Assembly (NCBI GenBank): GCA_902488725.1
Contig: CABTXO010000092.1
Span: forward strand, 1 to 6,726
Length of the DNA stretch: 6,726 nt
Reading direction: 5' to 3'
Origin: an uncultured Bacteroidales bacterium
Lineage (GTDB): Bacteria > Bacteroidota > Bacteroidia > Bacteroidales > UBA932
Below, piece after piece: positions 6,390 to 6,726 of the stretch (the first letter of the stretch is position 1; every line of letters starts with the position of its first letter). The notes under the pieces are model-generated. The model did no database searches, was not told the origin of the DNA, and was given only the letters and a program-made list of their open reading frames with translations. A program made the translations under genes and the position numbers.

Positions 6390-6726
6390 ATGAATTCAAA
6401 GGAGAGAATTAAGCAAGCGCTTACAGTTGCGACCGAGACCAAGGTCTTCGAAATGGGCCGGGGAGCATCCGAAATGGCCCCGCAGGTGTTCCGTGAGTTG
6501 TTTCCGGAGGGCAAGGCGAAGATTGTCGCCGATGTCAACACCTGGTCCGCATCGGGAGAAAAGGTGTACGGAATGTTCGTGGCGTCGGGAATCCCGACGG
6601 CGAAGTTCATCATCCCCGAGCGGGAGTTCCATGCGGAATGGAAATATGTTGAACTGCTGGACCGGGAATTGGACGGAGGGTGGATCGCCGTTTCCGTCGG
6701 CTCGGGGGTCATCAACGATCTCTGCA
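6390..6726 (+). CDS. sn-glycerol-1-phosphate dehydrogenase, AraM/EgsA type (5' part; runs off the right edge)
   Basis: Probable NAD(P)-dependent, metal-dependent cytoplasmic dehydrogenase that interconverts dihydroxyacetone phosphate and sn-glycerol-1-phosphate. The 112 visible residues show the N-terminal nucleotide-binding half: VFEMGRGA (19-26), IVADVNTW (45-52) and VGSGVIND (103-110). The GSGxIND signature separates AraM/EgsA proteins from glycerol dehydrogenases and dehydroquinate synthases. The metal-binding residues lie past the edge. Start choice: the ATG at 6390 gives the family-like N-terminus MNSKERIKQALTVATETK. An in-frame ATG at 6360 overlaps the hydrolase stop (ATGA) and would add ten residues that look unlike the family, but would fit tight translational coupling. 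The gene is in line with the hydrolase and probably in the same transcript. Alternative: another iron-containing alcohol dehydrogenase family member. Confidence 0.78.
   Translation, partial: MNSKERIKQALTVATETKVFEMGRGASEMAPQVFRELFPEGKAKIVADVNTWSASGEKVYGMFVASGIPTAKFIIPEREFHAEWKYVELLDRELDGGWIAVSVGSGVINDLC

Noticed and set aside
5221..6399. 392-codon open frame on the minus strand opposite the GH123 gene
   Set aside because: Antisense to a well-supported hydrolase with signal peptide and catalytic pair; its translation is rich in G, R, P and shows no recognisable domain.

Overview
The window looks like a piece of a Bacteroidota (Bacteroidales-type) chromosome. Four things point there: a cas9 whose N-terminus matches the long subtype II-C Cas9 proteins of Bacteroides/Prevotella/Alistipes-like bacteria, a one-chain (alpha2, GlyQS-type) glycyl-tRNA synthetase, Bacteroidota-style promoter boxes (TAnnTTTG at -7) ahead of two transcripts, and start codons without convincing Shine-Dalgarno sequences. 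The GC-rich codon choice of the housekeeping genes would suit a high-GC genus such as Alistipes, but that is inference.

Left part (1-2686, minus strand): the first 895 codons of cas9, reading out of the left edge. The frame is open from its ATG to base 1. It holds the RuvC-I Asp, the arginine-rich bridge helix, the RuvC-II Glu and the start of the HNH nuclease with its catalytic His. Any cas1, cas2 and CRISPR array would lie beyond the left edge.

Middle (2687-3114): an AT-richer non-coding spacer. Its cas9-proximal half carries a divergently transcribed tracrRNA (about 2776-2860, plus strand), with its own promoter, an anti-repeat, a nexus-like hairpin and a terminator hairpin. The rest holds an AT-rich inverted repeat, a G8 tract, a four-copy 13-bp tandem repeat and the promoter of the next gene.

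Right part (3115-6726, plus strand): three GC-rich genes in the same direction. They are glycyl-tRNA synthetase (complete), a secreted GH123-type glycoside hydrolase (complete, 30 bp downstream), and the first part of an AraM/EgsA-type sn-glycerol-1-phosphate dehydrogenase that touches or nearly touches the hydrolase stop codon and runs off the right edge. The close spacing suggests co-transcription, but the three functions (translation, glycan breakdown, polyol-phosphate metabolism) do not form an obvious pathway. The CRISPR-Cas side and the housekeeping side are separate units joined at the repeat-bearing spacer.

The defence system is a recognisable II-C CRISPR-Cas9. I see no sign of an entirely new system. 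The least obvious content is the tracrRNA locus, which protein-based annotation would miss.
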